Shown here: positions 51,240 to 59,507 of the stretch, piece after piece
How positions within the stretch are numbered: the stretch's first letter is position 1
How the letters are laid out: each line of letters opens with the position of its first letter
Origin: Anaerolineae bacterium
Lineage (GTDB): Bacteria > Chloroflexota > Anaerolineae > Aggregatilineales > Phototrophicaceae
Assembly (NCBI GenBank): GCA_022820665.1
Contig: JAJEFB010000021.1
Coordinates: 1-64,000 of the forward strand
Reading direction: 5' to 3'
DNA length: 64,000 bases
Program-made: the position numbers and the translations under genes
Notes under the pieces: model-generated
Told to the model about the DNA's origin: nothing
What the model saw: only the letters and a program-made list of their open reading frames with translations
The model's database searches: none

Positions 51240-51369
51240 GGCAGATAGTGTAGCGCAAAAGCGAGAGCCATTCTATTCACAGCGGACTTTGCGATGAAGC
51301 CGGCGGGATTGACAGGCGTCAAATCGCTGTTCTAACATTGCTGTTGGGGGGAGTTACGGCGCACCGCTT

Positions 51370-52113
51370 ATGACGCGGCGATTAAAGCAATTGCTCAAAA
51401 GACAGTTTCGAGTCATCCGCGATCAGTTGCTGGCTTTGCTGGGGCTGTGCCGGCGACAGCTTCGCCGGGGTCCCTTGCTGATTAAGCGAAATCAAGTCTT
51501 CTACATTCCGCTTTGGCTGCCCCTCGCGCTAGCGCTGGTGCTGGCGACCTTGCCGGTTTGGGACGATGTCGCTCATCTTGCCAAACGCGGCATAACCATT
51601 CTGCGGCGGGGCGACCAGGAGCAGATAGCCGCATTCTTCGCGCCCTCGGTACAGCATTGGTCGGGCAAAATCAATGAATGGGCGTATCAATACGGCGTGG
51701 ATCGCGACCTGTTGGCAACGGTTATGCAAATCGAATCTTGCGGGCACCCCACTGTCGTCAGCGGCGCTGGCGCGCGCGGCTTGTTCCAGGTCATGCCTTT
51801 TCATTTTTCCGCCGACGAAGACATGCTGGATCCCGATACCAATGCGCGGCGCGGCGCGACTTACCTGAATTATTGTTTTGGCGCCTCGGACAGCGTGATT
51901 GGACTGGCATTAGCCTGTTACAATGGCGGACCCGGTACTATCAGCCAGCCGCGCGAGCGTTGGTCGCGGGAGACGCAAAACTATTATCGCTGGGGTGTTG
52001 GCATTTATAGCGACGCCACCGCCGGAAGCGCCCGCAGCGAGACTCTCGATTTGTGGCTTGAAGCGGGAGGAAGTCGCCTGTGCCAGAGCGCGCGCAGGGA
52101 GCTAGCCAGGTAG
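51370..52113 (+). CDS. Membrane-anchored lytic transglycosylase
   Basis: 247 residues. A basic cytoplasmic N-terminus (1-43), one membrane helix (about 45-64), then a lytic murein transglycosylase (SLT) domain: catalytic E122 in MQIESCG, SGAGARGLFQVMP near 132 and ALACYNGGPG near 185. It cleaves the glycan strands of peptidoglycan, forming 1,6-anhydro ends, on the outer face of the membrane. GGGGGGAGTTACGG precedes the start. It converges on lexA, 24 bases between stops. Confidence 0.9.
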   Translation: MTRRLKQLLKRQFRVIRDQLLALLGLCRRQLRRGPLLIKRNQVFYIPLWLPLALALVLATLPVWDDVAHLAKRGITILRRGDQEQIAAFFAPSVQHWSGKINEWAYQYGVDRDLLATVMQIESCGHPTVVSGAGARGLFQVMPFHFSADEDMLDPDTNARRGATYLNYCFGASDSVIGLALACYNGGPGTISQPRERWSRETQNYYRWGVGIYSDATAGSARSETLDLWLEAGGSRLCQSARRELAR

Positions 52114-52137
52114 TCCTTGTTTTGCGGCGTATAGCGG

Positions 52138-52818
52138 CTAGCCGTAGCTGCGCATGACAGACAATACTTTTCCCTTGATTTGGCAATTCGCCGGGTGAAC
52201 GAAAATCGGATCATAAGCCGCGTTGGCCGGTTGCAGCCGTATGGAATCAGCTTCGCGGAAAAAGTGCTTGAGCGTTGTTTCGCATTCCTCGGGCAGCCAA
52301 GCCGCAACCATTTCGCCATTGTCGGCGGTGCTCTGCTGACGCAGGATAACGATATCGCCATCCTGGATCATCGAGTCAATCATCGAGTCGCCGCGAACGG
52401 TCAAGGCGAATACTTCGTTCTCGTCGAAACCCTGCAGAAATTCCTGCGGGACAGCGACGTAGTCATCTTCGTCAATATGATGCGCGATATCTTCCGGCAG
52501 GGAAATCGGCTCGCCCGCGGCAATCCGCCCAATCAGCGGGATGCGCGGAGAGTCACTGTTTGTCGCAAGTCTGGGCGGAGGCGCGACGCCGGGAATATCG
52601 CGTATGATGCGCAGCCCGCGCGACACTTTGCCCGATCGCTGCAAGTACCCCGCGTCAACCAGTTTGTTGAGGTTGTAATTGACCACCGAAGTCGAGGCGA
52701 TATCACATTTTTCTCCGATTTCACGGATCGTCGGCGGGAAGCCGCGTTTCCCCGTGTATTCGGCCATAAACCGAAGCATGTTTTGCTGCCGCTGCGACAG
52801 CTTCTTGAATTCCTTCAT
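52138..52818 (-). CDS. lexA: LexA repressor (SOS regulator)
   Basis: 226 residues. The N-terminal winged helix (LSQRQQNMLRFMAEY, then FPPTIREIGEKCDIASTSVVNYNLNKL) binds the SOS box; the C-terminal S24 domain has the self-cleavage site A101-G102 in IGRIAAGEPI, catalytic S145 in VRGDSMI and K184 in ETTLKHF. RecA-stimulated self-cleavage removes repression after DNA damage. The promoter at 52902-52931 contains a perfect CGAAC-N4-GTTTG box, so the gene represses itself. The AGGAATTCTT-type region and ATG at 52818 agree with family length. Confidence 0.94.
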   Translation of the reverse strand: MKEFKKLSQRQQNMLRFMAEYTGKRGFPPTIREIGEKCDIASTSVVNYNLNKLVDAGYLQRSGKVSRGLRIIRDIPGVAPPPRLATNSDSPRIPLIGRIAAGEPISLPEDIAHHIDEDDYVAVPQEFLQGFDENEVFALTVRGDSMIDSMIQDGDIVILRQQSTADNGEMVAAWLPEECETTLKHFFREADSIRLQPANAAYDPIFVHPANCQIKGKVLSVMRSYG

Positions 52819-52901
52819 GGGTCATCCCCCGCGTCTCACTTACCCAACTGATCGCTACCTTAAGTTACTCTTACAGCATTCTTTTTTCCAGCTATCTCAT
52901 A

Positions 52902-52931
52902 GTATACACGAACATATGTTTGTATGTCAAA
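52902..52931 (-). promoter_or_regulatory. lexA promoter with embedded SOS box
   Basis: Minus strand: TTGACA (52926-52931), an 18-base spacer, TATACT (52902-52907). The spacer contains CGAACATATGTTTG (52910-52923), fitting the Gram-positive SOS box CGAACRNRYGTTYG exactly; LexA bound there would exclude RNA polymerase. Confidence 0.85.
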
Positions 52932-53008
52932 TGTTCTATTCGCAAATTTCATTAGAATCAAGTTAGTGTTAAAGACACGTCGACCGTCGTACCATGCCCA
53001 TCATCGGC

Positions 53009-53029
53009 GGGCGACCAGATTGCTCGCCC
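53009..53029. repeat. Decayed GGGCGA-family hairpin
   Basis: GGGCGA (53009-53014), nine bases, TCGCCC (53024-53029). A shortened member of the hairpin family found at 1935, 4858, 20854 and 30984. Confidence 0.4.
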
Positions 53030-53228
53030 CTGTTTACATTGCGAGCGGCGGACCCCCACCCCCCAGCCTAGCGCCCCCTTCGGTCCCCCGCCTCACGGGG
53101 GATGCTTCCCATAAAGAGGTAGGGGGAGCTAAGCGCCGCGGGACGCAAGGTATTTTGCGTGGGCGGCTGCTGTGCAGCGCGTGGGTCTACATGCCTCATT
53201 TATGTCGAAACCCCCAGGGGCTTGTCGA

Positions 53229-54104
53229 TCAACTGAGCAAGTAGCCGAGCGCTCGATCCAGGTCGCTGGGCAGAACAGCGGCGCCGTCGCGCATCAATTG
53301 CCGGTTGCCGCTCGCAGGCAAACGAAAGGTGAATACCCTGCGGCCTTGCTCGCGGGCAAAACGCGCGCTGTGCATGGCGCCGCCGTCAGCGTCGGACTCG
53401 ACGACGATCAGAGCCTCGCCCAGCGCGCTGATGATGCGATTGCGCGATACCAGGCGTTGCGCGTTGGGCGCCAGGCGCGGATGCACCTCGCTTACCAGGG
53501 CGCCCGACTTGAGAATCCGACCGGCGATCAACCTGTTCTGCGGCGGATAGACGTTGAGGATGCCGCTGCCGAGAACGGCGATAGTTGTTCCACCGGCTTC
53601 CAGGGCGCTGGCGTGCGCCGCGGCATCAATGCCCAGCGCCAAGCCGCTAACAATCGCGACGCCAGCCCGCGCCAGTTTCATCGACAGTTGGAGCGTCAGA
53701 ATCTTCGCCACTTGCGACGGGTAGCGCGTGCCAACGATTGACAAGCATTTCTTCCAGGCTCCCGGCTGGAGACAACCGCGCAGGAAAATCGTCGGCGGAT
53801 GATCATCCGCATCCTTGAGACGCTCGGGATACAGCGCGTCTGCCGCGGTCAGCGTCCGGACGCCACAGCTCTCCCATTGCGCTTGCTCATCCGCCAGCCT
53901 GAGGAGGTCTGCGTTTCTTATTTCGCGGGCGGTCTTGGCGCCGATACCGGGCACCTTTCGCAGTTCAGCCGTCTCCGCGCTGAAGACGGCGTTCAGGTCG
54001 GAGTCAAAATGCGCGAGCAGATTGCGCAGGGTCTTGGCGCCAATGTTTGGCAAAAGGCTGAGCGCTAGCCATTGTGTCCCTGGCGATACTTCAGTCCGCT
54101 TCAT
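53229..54104 (-). CDS. dprA: DNA processing protein DprA
   Basis: 291 residues. An N-terminal helix-hairpin-helix pair (LLPNIGAKTLRNLLAHF and RKVPGIGAKTAREI) precedes the Rossmann-like DprA domain (SIVGTRYPS near 135, VSGLALGIDAAAHASALEAGG near 160, VLGSGILNVYPPQN near 185, LVSEVHP near 205). The C-terminal winged-helix seen in longer DprA proteins is absent. DprA loads RecA on incoming single-stranded DNA in natural transformation. The start overlaps the end of the MerR-like gene by 14 bases, so they are coupled. Confidence 0.92.
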   Translation of the reverse strand: MKRTEVSPGTQWLALSLLPNIGAKTLRNLLAHFDSDLNAVFSAETAELRKVPGIGAKTAREIRNADLLRLADEQAQWESCGVRTLTAADALYPERLKDADDHPPTIFLRGCLQPGAWKKCLSIVGTRYPSQVAKILTLQLSMKLARAGVAIVSGLALGIDAAAHASALEAGGTTIAVLGSGILNVYPPQNRLIAGRILKSGALVSEVHPRLAPNAQRLVSRNRIISALGEALIVVESDADGGAMHSARFAREQGRRVFTFRLPASGNRQLMRDGAAVLPSDLDRALGYLLS

Positions 54105-54714
54105 AATATTCGACGATGGAGAGCAGCATAGCGTGCATGAAGGTATTGACCTGGCGCAAGAGTATCGACCATTCCGAGGAATTGCTCGGTTGCGAAACTT
54201 CCGACCAGGTCAAGATCGAGTTTAGGACAAAATCTCCAAAATAAAAGAAGCCGCGAAGGGCTTGCGGCAAACTCAGCCCGTCTTCGGTCAGTTGCGTAGC
54301 GTAGTCTTTCCCCAGTTTGATAGCCACGGACAAGCCGCTGTCCGGCGCGCCCGCCGCTACATAGTCGCGTATGGATTCCAAGACGCGCCTGCCCTGCTCG
54401 CGCAAGTGCTGCTTGCTATCATCGCTCATGGCGATATACCAGGGCGCTTGCTCCAACTGGGGGCTGCCCACTTGCATCCGCGTTTGACCCAGGGCGTTTT
54501 GAATGATGACCTGCAGTTCCACAGGCTGAATATCGCCCTGCGATTGGGCGTGGTGATGCAGATCGTTCACATTGAAGCGCCGGTGTTTACCGGCTGTGCG
54601 CCGAAAGGGCAACTTGCCGCTCTCCGCCCAGTTGCGGACCGTCGCCGGGTGCACACCGAGAATCTCGGCAGCGCGCCGCAGGCTGACCCATTCGCTAGAG
54701 TCGTTTCTGTTCAT
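54091..54714 (-). CDS. MerR/excisionase-type helix-turn-helix protein with helical C-terminal domain
   Basis: 207 residues from the ATG at 54714. The N-terminal HTH (WVSLRRAAEILGVHPATVRNWAESGKLPFRRTAGKHRRF, about 10-50) is of the HTH_17/BldC kind, binding DNA as a dimer. The C-terminal 120 residues are helical (DDSKQHLREQGRRVLESIRDYV and SIVEYYEAD) and recall the N-terminal parts of RsbR-like or stress-regulator domains, without clear identity. It overlaps dprA by 14 bases and may control it or share its operon. The upstream sequence is AT-rich and could be its own operator. Confidence 0.8.
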   Translation of the reverse strand: MNRNDSSEWVSLRRAAEILGVHPATVRNWAESGKLPFRRTAGKHRRFNVNDLHHHAQSQGDIQPVELQVIIQNALGQTRMQVGSPQLEQAPWYIAMSDDSKQHLREQGRRVLESIRDYVAAGAPDSGLSVAIKLGKDYATQLTEDGLSLPQALRGFFYFGDFVLNSILTWSEVSQPSNSSEWSILLRQVNTFMHAMLLSIVEYYEAD

Positions 54715-54806
54715 AACTAACAAATAATTCAATAGATGCTTAAAGTTCGCTAAGTATACACCAGACACTAATATAGTCAATCTACACAGGCTCCAGCGCG
54801 CCGTCG

Positions 54807-55892
54807 CTACAATCGCCACTCCGGAGGTTTGTTGCGCCAGCGCCAGAGCCGGCCAATCGGGTATCCGCGCATTTTGGCGATATCGCCAACCAGGCGTATG
54901 AGGGGAATCATGAATATGCAGTAAATCCAGGCGACAATAAAGTTGCCGCGCCAACGACGCAAGATCACAGGCAAGCGGCGATAGGGCTGGTAGAGATAGT
55001 AAGCCGCGCCCGGCAAATACAATCCCCACCAGTATGGTTCATTCAATGCGCCGAGCAAGAATATAGCGGGCGCCAGCAAGCAATAAGCGGCGTAGCGGAT
55101 GACATGACGCCTGAACCAGAGATCGGCTTTGCCATCCCCGCGCGCATATAGAAAGTACTGTCGGTAGAAACTGCCGAATGACGACCGAGGGCGAAAATAA
55201 ACGAGAGCCGCTGGCTCGAAGGCAAATGGACCGCGCATCGACCTGAAACGCAAATCAAAAACGAGATCTTCGCAATAGTCTAGCCACTCGGGATAGCCCC
55301 CGGCTTCCATTGCCGCCGATCTACGGAAGGCGATGCTGCGGCTGCTGGGCAGAAAGGTCTCCGCCTCAATCTCGTCCGGCAAGGGCAAGGTTGTGGCGCC
55401 TAAGGCTACTTCAAAAGCTGTCTGGGGATCGGCGAGGAAAAAACCCGCGACGCCATCTAAGTCGGGATTAAGCAGCAGCGGCTTTGTGATCGCCTCCAGC
55501 CAGGCGGCGCTCAATTGAACGCCGGCATCGGTGACTGCGATTATTTCGCCGCTGGCCGCTTCGATAGCGCGATTGCGGCCTTGACTGATATTGCACCCGG
55601 GCTCGACCAGCACCTGTACCGGCAGGCGGTCGCGATAACTTGCGATGATCTCGCAGGTATTGTCGACGCTGCCGCCGTCAACGATCACGATCTCGTCCGG
55701 CTGCCGAGTTTGCGCTCTTATGGAATTGAGGAGGAGATGGATGCTGTCGCCCTCATTGAGGACGGTCGCGATCAGGCTAATCATTTGACTGCCGCCGTCT
55801 GTCATTGCGTGAGTTATGCTAGCGGCAAAGCCAGCGGCGCTAAAGGGCTGATTCCACGGCGCCGGAGGCGCTTGGAAGCGATATGACTGCAT
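54807..55892 (-). CDS. Family 2 glycosyltransferase with C-terminal membrane segments
   Basis: 361 residues if the ATG at 55892, which overlaps the permease stop as TGATG, is used; internal ATGs at 55805 and 55784 (just before LIATVLNEGDSIHLLL) are also possible. The GT2 domain shows the nucleotide-sugar motif EIVIVDGGSVDNT, AVTDAGVQL (DXD-like) and later EDLVFDLR. Hydrophobic segments near 260-340 anchor it in the membrane. It probably transfers a sugar to a lipid or polymer of the envelope. It follows the metal-transporter operon on the same strand. Confidence 0.85.
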   Translation of the reverse strand: MQSYRFQAPPAPWNQPFSAAGFAASITHAMTDGGSQMISLIATVLNEGDSIHLLLNSIRAQTRQPDEIVIVDGGSVDNTCEIIASYRDRLPVQVLVEPGCNISQGRNRAIEAASGEIIAVTDAGVQLSAAWLEAITKPLLLNPDLDGVAGFFLADPQTAFEVALGATTLPLPDEIEAETFLPSSRSIAFRRSAAMEAGGYPEWLDYCEDLVFDLRFRSMRGPFAFEPAALVYFRPRSSFGSFYRQYFLYARGDGKADLWFRRHVIRYAAYCLLAPAIFLLGALNEPYWWGLYLPGAAYYLYQPYRRLPVILRRWRGNFIVAWIYCIFMIPLIRLVGDIAKMRGYPIGRLWRWRNKPPEWRL

Positions 55893-57397
55893 CAGTCGAT
55901 ATCGGGGATGTTGCGCGCCTCAAACATAGCGTTGCGAAATGCGTGAACCTGGGTCTCCCCGCGCGCCGTCAACTCGGCGAATCCATCGACAACAGCTACA
56001 AGACCAAGCGCTCGCAACCGCGCCAGCACCCGCCCCGTCTTCCGCGCCGTCCAGCGAAAATGAATATGGAGCGTCTTCACGCGCAATTCCGTCAAGTGGC
56101 GATCCGTGAATTGGTGATTATGGATATGCGCCAGCACAACCTGATCGTCGAAGCGGCGGCTTTGATTGGCGCGCCGAATCAAGGTCGAGATCAGACCGTA
56201 ACGCGGAGACAGCACCCAAGCCAGCAAAAATATGGCGAAGATCATCAGCACCATCGAGGCGCTGATCGATGAATCCCACTCCTCGAGCAAATCGAGTCCG
56301 GATATGCGGTTGAGGCCCGCGATGACGGCGCCAACCTCAATGATGCCGAAGAACTTTCCCCGAGCCAGGTCATAGCCAAAAAACGCGCCCACCGCGCCGA
56401 TGAGGGGACCGAGCAAGAGCATGATCGCCAAGCGATCGCTTAACAGATAGGCGGCCGCGGGGGGAATAATGAAGAAGGCGATCACAAGAATCGAGCCCAC
56501 CGCGTCAAAGGCGCCAACCGCCACCAGGCTTACCAGGATCATCAGCGCGTAGTTCATGACTCCCGGCCGGAATCCAAGCGCCTTCGCCAGCGCAGCGTCG
56601 AAGGTCGTCAGCTTGAGTTCCTTGTAGAAAACGAGCACGAACAGCAAAGATAACACGGTCATGATCAATGTGACCGTTATCGACTTGGGAAAGAAAACGA
56701 GCAAGGGTTCCTTTTGCAAGTATCCCGCTTGCCAGGCTTGGGCGGGCGAATAGCTTCCGCAATTGCTGCAGATCTCGACAAACTCGGCGCCGTCGTCACG
56801 CGGGCTAATGCCTAATTCCCGACAGTTGCGGCATTGGCGCGTCATTTTGGCTTGGGGATGATCGGGGTTGATTGTAACCGTGGCGCAATTCTCGAAGCAG
56901 TGACTGTTGGTGTTGGCCCAAGCCAAGCCAATTTCACCGACAAGAACGGCGTCCTCATCGAGATGCACATCTTCGGCAAAGCGCGAAACCAGAATGACGG
57001 CAATGGCGAAAAGCAAGGGGAATGCCAAGCCCAGCGCGGCATCCTGCCGCAGCAATCCGGAACGATACAACAACTCCGTCAGCACAACAGTACCTACCCC
57101 AGCCAGGGAAGCGCCCAGGATGAGCCAGGGCGACGAGGTATCCCCAGCCATGCCAAAAACATCGGTCATCAGCAAGAAGGCGACCACGATGCCCAAGAGT
57201 ACGGTGTGGCTGATGGCGTCGCTCGTCAGAGCCATGCCGCGCAGCAGCAAAAAAGTGCCGAGCAATGCGCCGCTCACAGCGATGAGGCAGCCGATGATCG
57301 TCGCTGTGTTCTGCGGCGAGCGCAGGAAGGCGTTGATTTCGTCGCGAGCGACGAAAGTAAGCAGCAGTTCGATCAGCCAGCGTTCCAGGACCATCAT
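55892..57397 (-). CDS. Metal ABC transporter permease with Cys-rich insert and C-terminal HTH-like domain
   Basis: 501 residues against about 280 for ordinary ZnuB/MntB permeases. The ABC-3 membrane domain is interrupted at about 170-220 by a cytoplasmic-type insert with three CXXC-like pairs (HCFENC, CRNC, CSNC), which looks like a zinc ribbon. After the last membrane helix (LVLSPRYGLIS near 400) comes a soluble tail with a winged-helix-like pattern (LTELRVKTLHIHF, ARLRALGLVAVVDGFAELTARG), reminiscent of DtxR-family repressors. The gene overlaps the preceding permease by one base. It moves Zn2+ or Mn2+ across the membrane; the extra domains suggest metal sensing within the transporter itself. 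Confidence 0.85.
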   Translation of the reverse strand: MMVLERWLIELLLTFVARDEINAFLRSPQNTATIIGCLIAVSGALLGTFLLLRGMALTSDAISHTVLLGIVVAFLLMTDVFGMAGDTSSPWLILGASLAGVGTVVLTELLYRSGLLRQDAALGLAFPLLFAIAVILVSRFAEDVHLDEDAVLVGEIGLAWANTNSHCFENCATVTINPDHPQAKMTRQCRNCRELGISPRDDGAEFVEICSNCGSYSPAQAWQAGYLQKEPLLVFFPKSITVTLIMTVLSLLFVLVFYKELKLTTFDAALAKALGFRPGVMNYALMILVSLVAVGAFDAVGSILVIAFFIIPPAAAYLLSDRLAIMLLLGPLIGAVGAFFGYDLARGKFFGIIEVGAVIAGLNRISGLDLLEEWDSSISASMVLMIFAIFLLAWVLSPRYGLISTLIRRANQSRRFDDQVVLAHIHNHQFTDRHLTELRVKTLHIHFRWTARKTGRVLARLRALGLVAVVDGFAELTARGETQVHAFRNAMFEARNIPDID

Positions 57398-58731
57398 CAG
57401 TTGGGACGCTGCTCCGTCATCGCTTCCAGTTGACCAATGGCGTCGGCTGGCAAAACATCGCGGATATCCAGATGCCGATCTTCACCCAGGAGCGGCAGGT
57501 CCATGTCGTCGGCATAAAGCCGATATAGGTCCCAAAGTCGCAGGCTGTGGGCGTCACGGCGCGCCGCCTCAATGCCGGCATCCGTCAATCGCCAATTATC
57601 GCCCATCGTTTCGACCAAGCCGGCGGAAAGCAATTGCCTCAAACCCAGCGCGGCGCTGCGATCTCCGATGCCGCGAACGAAAGTGTCCGGCACCGGCGTT
57701 GCGGGCGATCCATGCGACAGGGCATAGCGGTACAGGTCGCGCAGGGCGTTTTGACGCGCGAAGCGTCGGCTGTCCAGCCGCCGCCGCCAACTGCTCCAAA
57801 GCAAACCGCGTCCGGGCGCCAGCGCGATCGACGCCAGCACCAGTGTAAACGCGACCACGATGATCATAGGACCCGTCGGTATGTCGGCGTCGATGGCGCT
57901 TATAACAGCCCCGACGCCGCCCGCGAATGCGCCGAAGACCGCAGCAAGTATCACCATATGATTCAATTTCCGCGTCCATTGACGCGCGGCGATGCCGGGC
58001 GCGATCAGTATGCCGACCATGAGAATGACGCCAGCCAATTGCAAGCCCAGCACAATCGCAATCACAATCAAAGTCGATAGCAGCGTGTTGATTAAACCGA
58101 CCTGGAATCCGTTGGCGCCGGCGAACTCTTGGTCAAATGTCACCAGCTTGAACTCTTTCCAGAAGAGCGCCAGCGCCAGCAGGACCACGACGCCTGCGCC
58201 GCTGATCAAGAGCAGGTCGCTTTCGATGATGGCGGCCGCCTGGCCGAAGATGAACCGATCCAGCCCGGCTTGACTAGCGTCGGGTATGGACTGGATATAG
58301 GCAAGCAAGGCAATCCCGCCGGCAAACCAGCTTGCCAAGACGATGCCCATTGCCGCGTCCTGTTTAAGCCGAGTGGTGCCCAGCAGCGCCGAAATAAATC
58401 GCAGGGCGATCCAGCTCGCGATGCCGGCGCCAATCAACAGCACGCCCAAATCTCGCCCGGCCAACAGGAAGGCGACAGCTACGCCGGGAAGCGCGGCATG
58501 CGAGAGCGCATCGCCCATCAGGCTCTCGCGGCGCAAGACCGCGAAGCAGCCCAGCGCCCCGCTAATCACGCCGAGAATGGAACCTCCCAAAGCCACCACG
58601 CGGACAGTGTAGGTATAGCGAATGCCGAAGAGCCATTGACCGATCGGCAAGAAGCAGATTCCCAGCACGACGATACCGGCGATGGTCAGCCAGACCCGCT
58701 TGTCTTCCGCGGACATCGGCTTCACTTTCAC
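57397..58731 (-). CDS. Metal ABC transporter permease with C-terminal DtxR-like winged helix
   Basis: 444 residues. The N-terminal 290 residues form an ABC-3 (ZnuB/TroC) permease with about eight membrane segments (GALGCFAVLRRESLMGDALSHAALPGVAVAF is typical). The C-terminal 130 residues contain GLRQLLSAGLVETMGDNWRLTDAGIEAARRDAHSLRLWDLYRLYADDMDLP, which matches the HTH-to-dimerisation transition of DtxR/MntR proteins. A stop-start overlap at 57397 couples it to the second permease, and it begins two bases after the ATPase stop. Permease-DtxR fusions are known in some TroC/TroD-like systems; whether the domain binds DNA is unknown. Confidence 0.88.
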   Translation of the reverse strand: MKVKPMSAEDKRVWLTIAGIVVLGICFLPIGQWLFGIRYTYTVRVVALGGSILGVISGALGCFAVLRRESLMGDALSHAALPGVAVAFLLAGRDLGVLLIGAGIASWIALRFISALLGTTRLKQDAAMGIVLASWFAGGIALLAYIQSIPDASQAGLDRFIFGQAAAIIESDLLLISGAGVVVLLALALFWKEFKLVTFDQEFAGANGFQVGLINTLLSTLIVIAIVLGLQLAGVILMVGILIAPGIAARQWTRKLNHMVILAAVFGAFAGGVGAVISAIDADIPTGPMIIVVAFTLVLASIALAPGRGLLWSSWRRRLDSRRFARQNALRDLYRYALSHGSPATPVPDTFVRGIGDRSAALGLRQLLSAGLVETMGDNWRLTDAGIEAARRDAHSLRLWDLYRLYADDMDLPLLGEDRHLDIRDVLPADAIGQLEAMTEQRPN

Positions 58732-58733
58732 GA

Positions 58734-59498
58734 TTAGTCCCCCGCCGCCAGGACTTGCCCGTCATGCAAATAAGAGACGCGGCCGCCATAGGTCTTTTGG
58801 AGGTTCTCTGGCGTAAAGACTTCGGCGGCGGGTCCGCTGGCGACAACTTCGACATTGAGCAGCGTCACCCAGTCAAAGTAATCTTCGACGGTCTGCAAAT
58901 CGTGATGGACCACCAGGACGGTTTTGCCGCGTTCTTTCAGTTGATGCAAGATCTTGACAATAGCGCGTTCAGTGATGGCGTCTACCGCCGCAAAAGGCTC
59001 GTCCATGAAGTAGATCTGGGCGTCCTGTACCAGCGCGCGAGCGAGAAACGTACGCTGCTGCTGGCCGCCTGACAGCTGGCTGATCTGCCGGTCCACCAGA
59101 TCCAGCAAGCCGACCTGCTCCAGCGCAAAAAGCGCCAGATCGCGCTCCTTGCGCCGGGGCCGGCGCAGCCAGCCCAGCTTGCCATAGAGCCCCATAGTGA
59201 CCACATCCAGGACCGAGGTGGGGAAGTCCCAATCGACGCTGCCGCGCTGCGGCACATAACCGACCAGCGAACGCGCTTGCTCGTAGGGGCTGCCATAAAA
59301 CGATACCGTGCCCGCCGCCCGCGGGATCAGATTCAAAACCGCCTTGATCAGGGTGCTCTTGCCAGCGCCATTGGGTCCGACGATCGCCATCAAGACGCCT
59401 TCCGGGACGCCGAGGTCGATGTCCCAGATGGCTGGTTTGCTATGATAGGCCACGGTCAAGTCTTCGACCGACAAAGCCAATGGGGCTCGGTCATTCAT
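58734..59498 (-). CDS. Metal ABC transporter ATP-binding protein (ZnuC/MntA-like)
   Basis: 254 residues. Walker A GPNGAGKST near 41, signature LSGGQQQRTFLARAL near 144, Walker B IYFMDEPFAAVD near 165 and H-loop VVHHD near 200. YVPQRGSVDWDFPTSVLDVV near 83 is typical of the Mn/Zn subfamily. It energises the two permeases encoded downstream. It starts nine bases after the binding-protein gene and ends two bases before the first permease, so all four form one operon. Confidence 0.93.
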   Translation of the reverse strand: MNDRAPLALSVEDLTVAYHSKPAIWDIDLGVPEGVLMAIVGPNGAGKSTLIKAVLNLIPRAAGTVSFYGSPYEQARSLVGYVPQRGSVDWDFPTSVLDVVTMGLYGKLGWLRRPRRKERDLALFALEQVGLLDLVDRQISQLSGGQQQRTFLARALVQDAQIYFMDEPFAAVDAITERAIVKILHQLKERGKTVLVVHHDLQTVEDYFDWVTLLNVEVVASGPAAEVFTPENLQKTYGGRVSYLHDGQVLAAGD

Positions 59499-59507
59499 CG
59501 GGGCGCC

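Larger units (their letters stand above)
52819..53228. other. Intergenic region with lexA promoter and GC-rich repeats
   Basis: Holds the lexA promoter and SOS box (52902-52931), a decayed GGGCGA hairpin (53009-53029), and from 53041 a C-rich inverted repeat (CCCCCACCCCCCAGCC with AGGTAGGGGGAGCTAAGCGC) of the dispersed type. No gene. Confidence 0.65.

Noticed and set aside
49960..51297. 445-codon plus-strand frame opposite HMT/MTHFR
   Set aside because: Shadow frame; the minus-strand protein has clear domains and zinc ligands.
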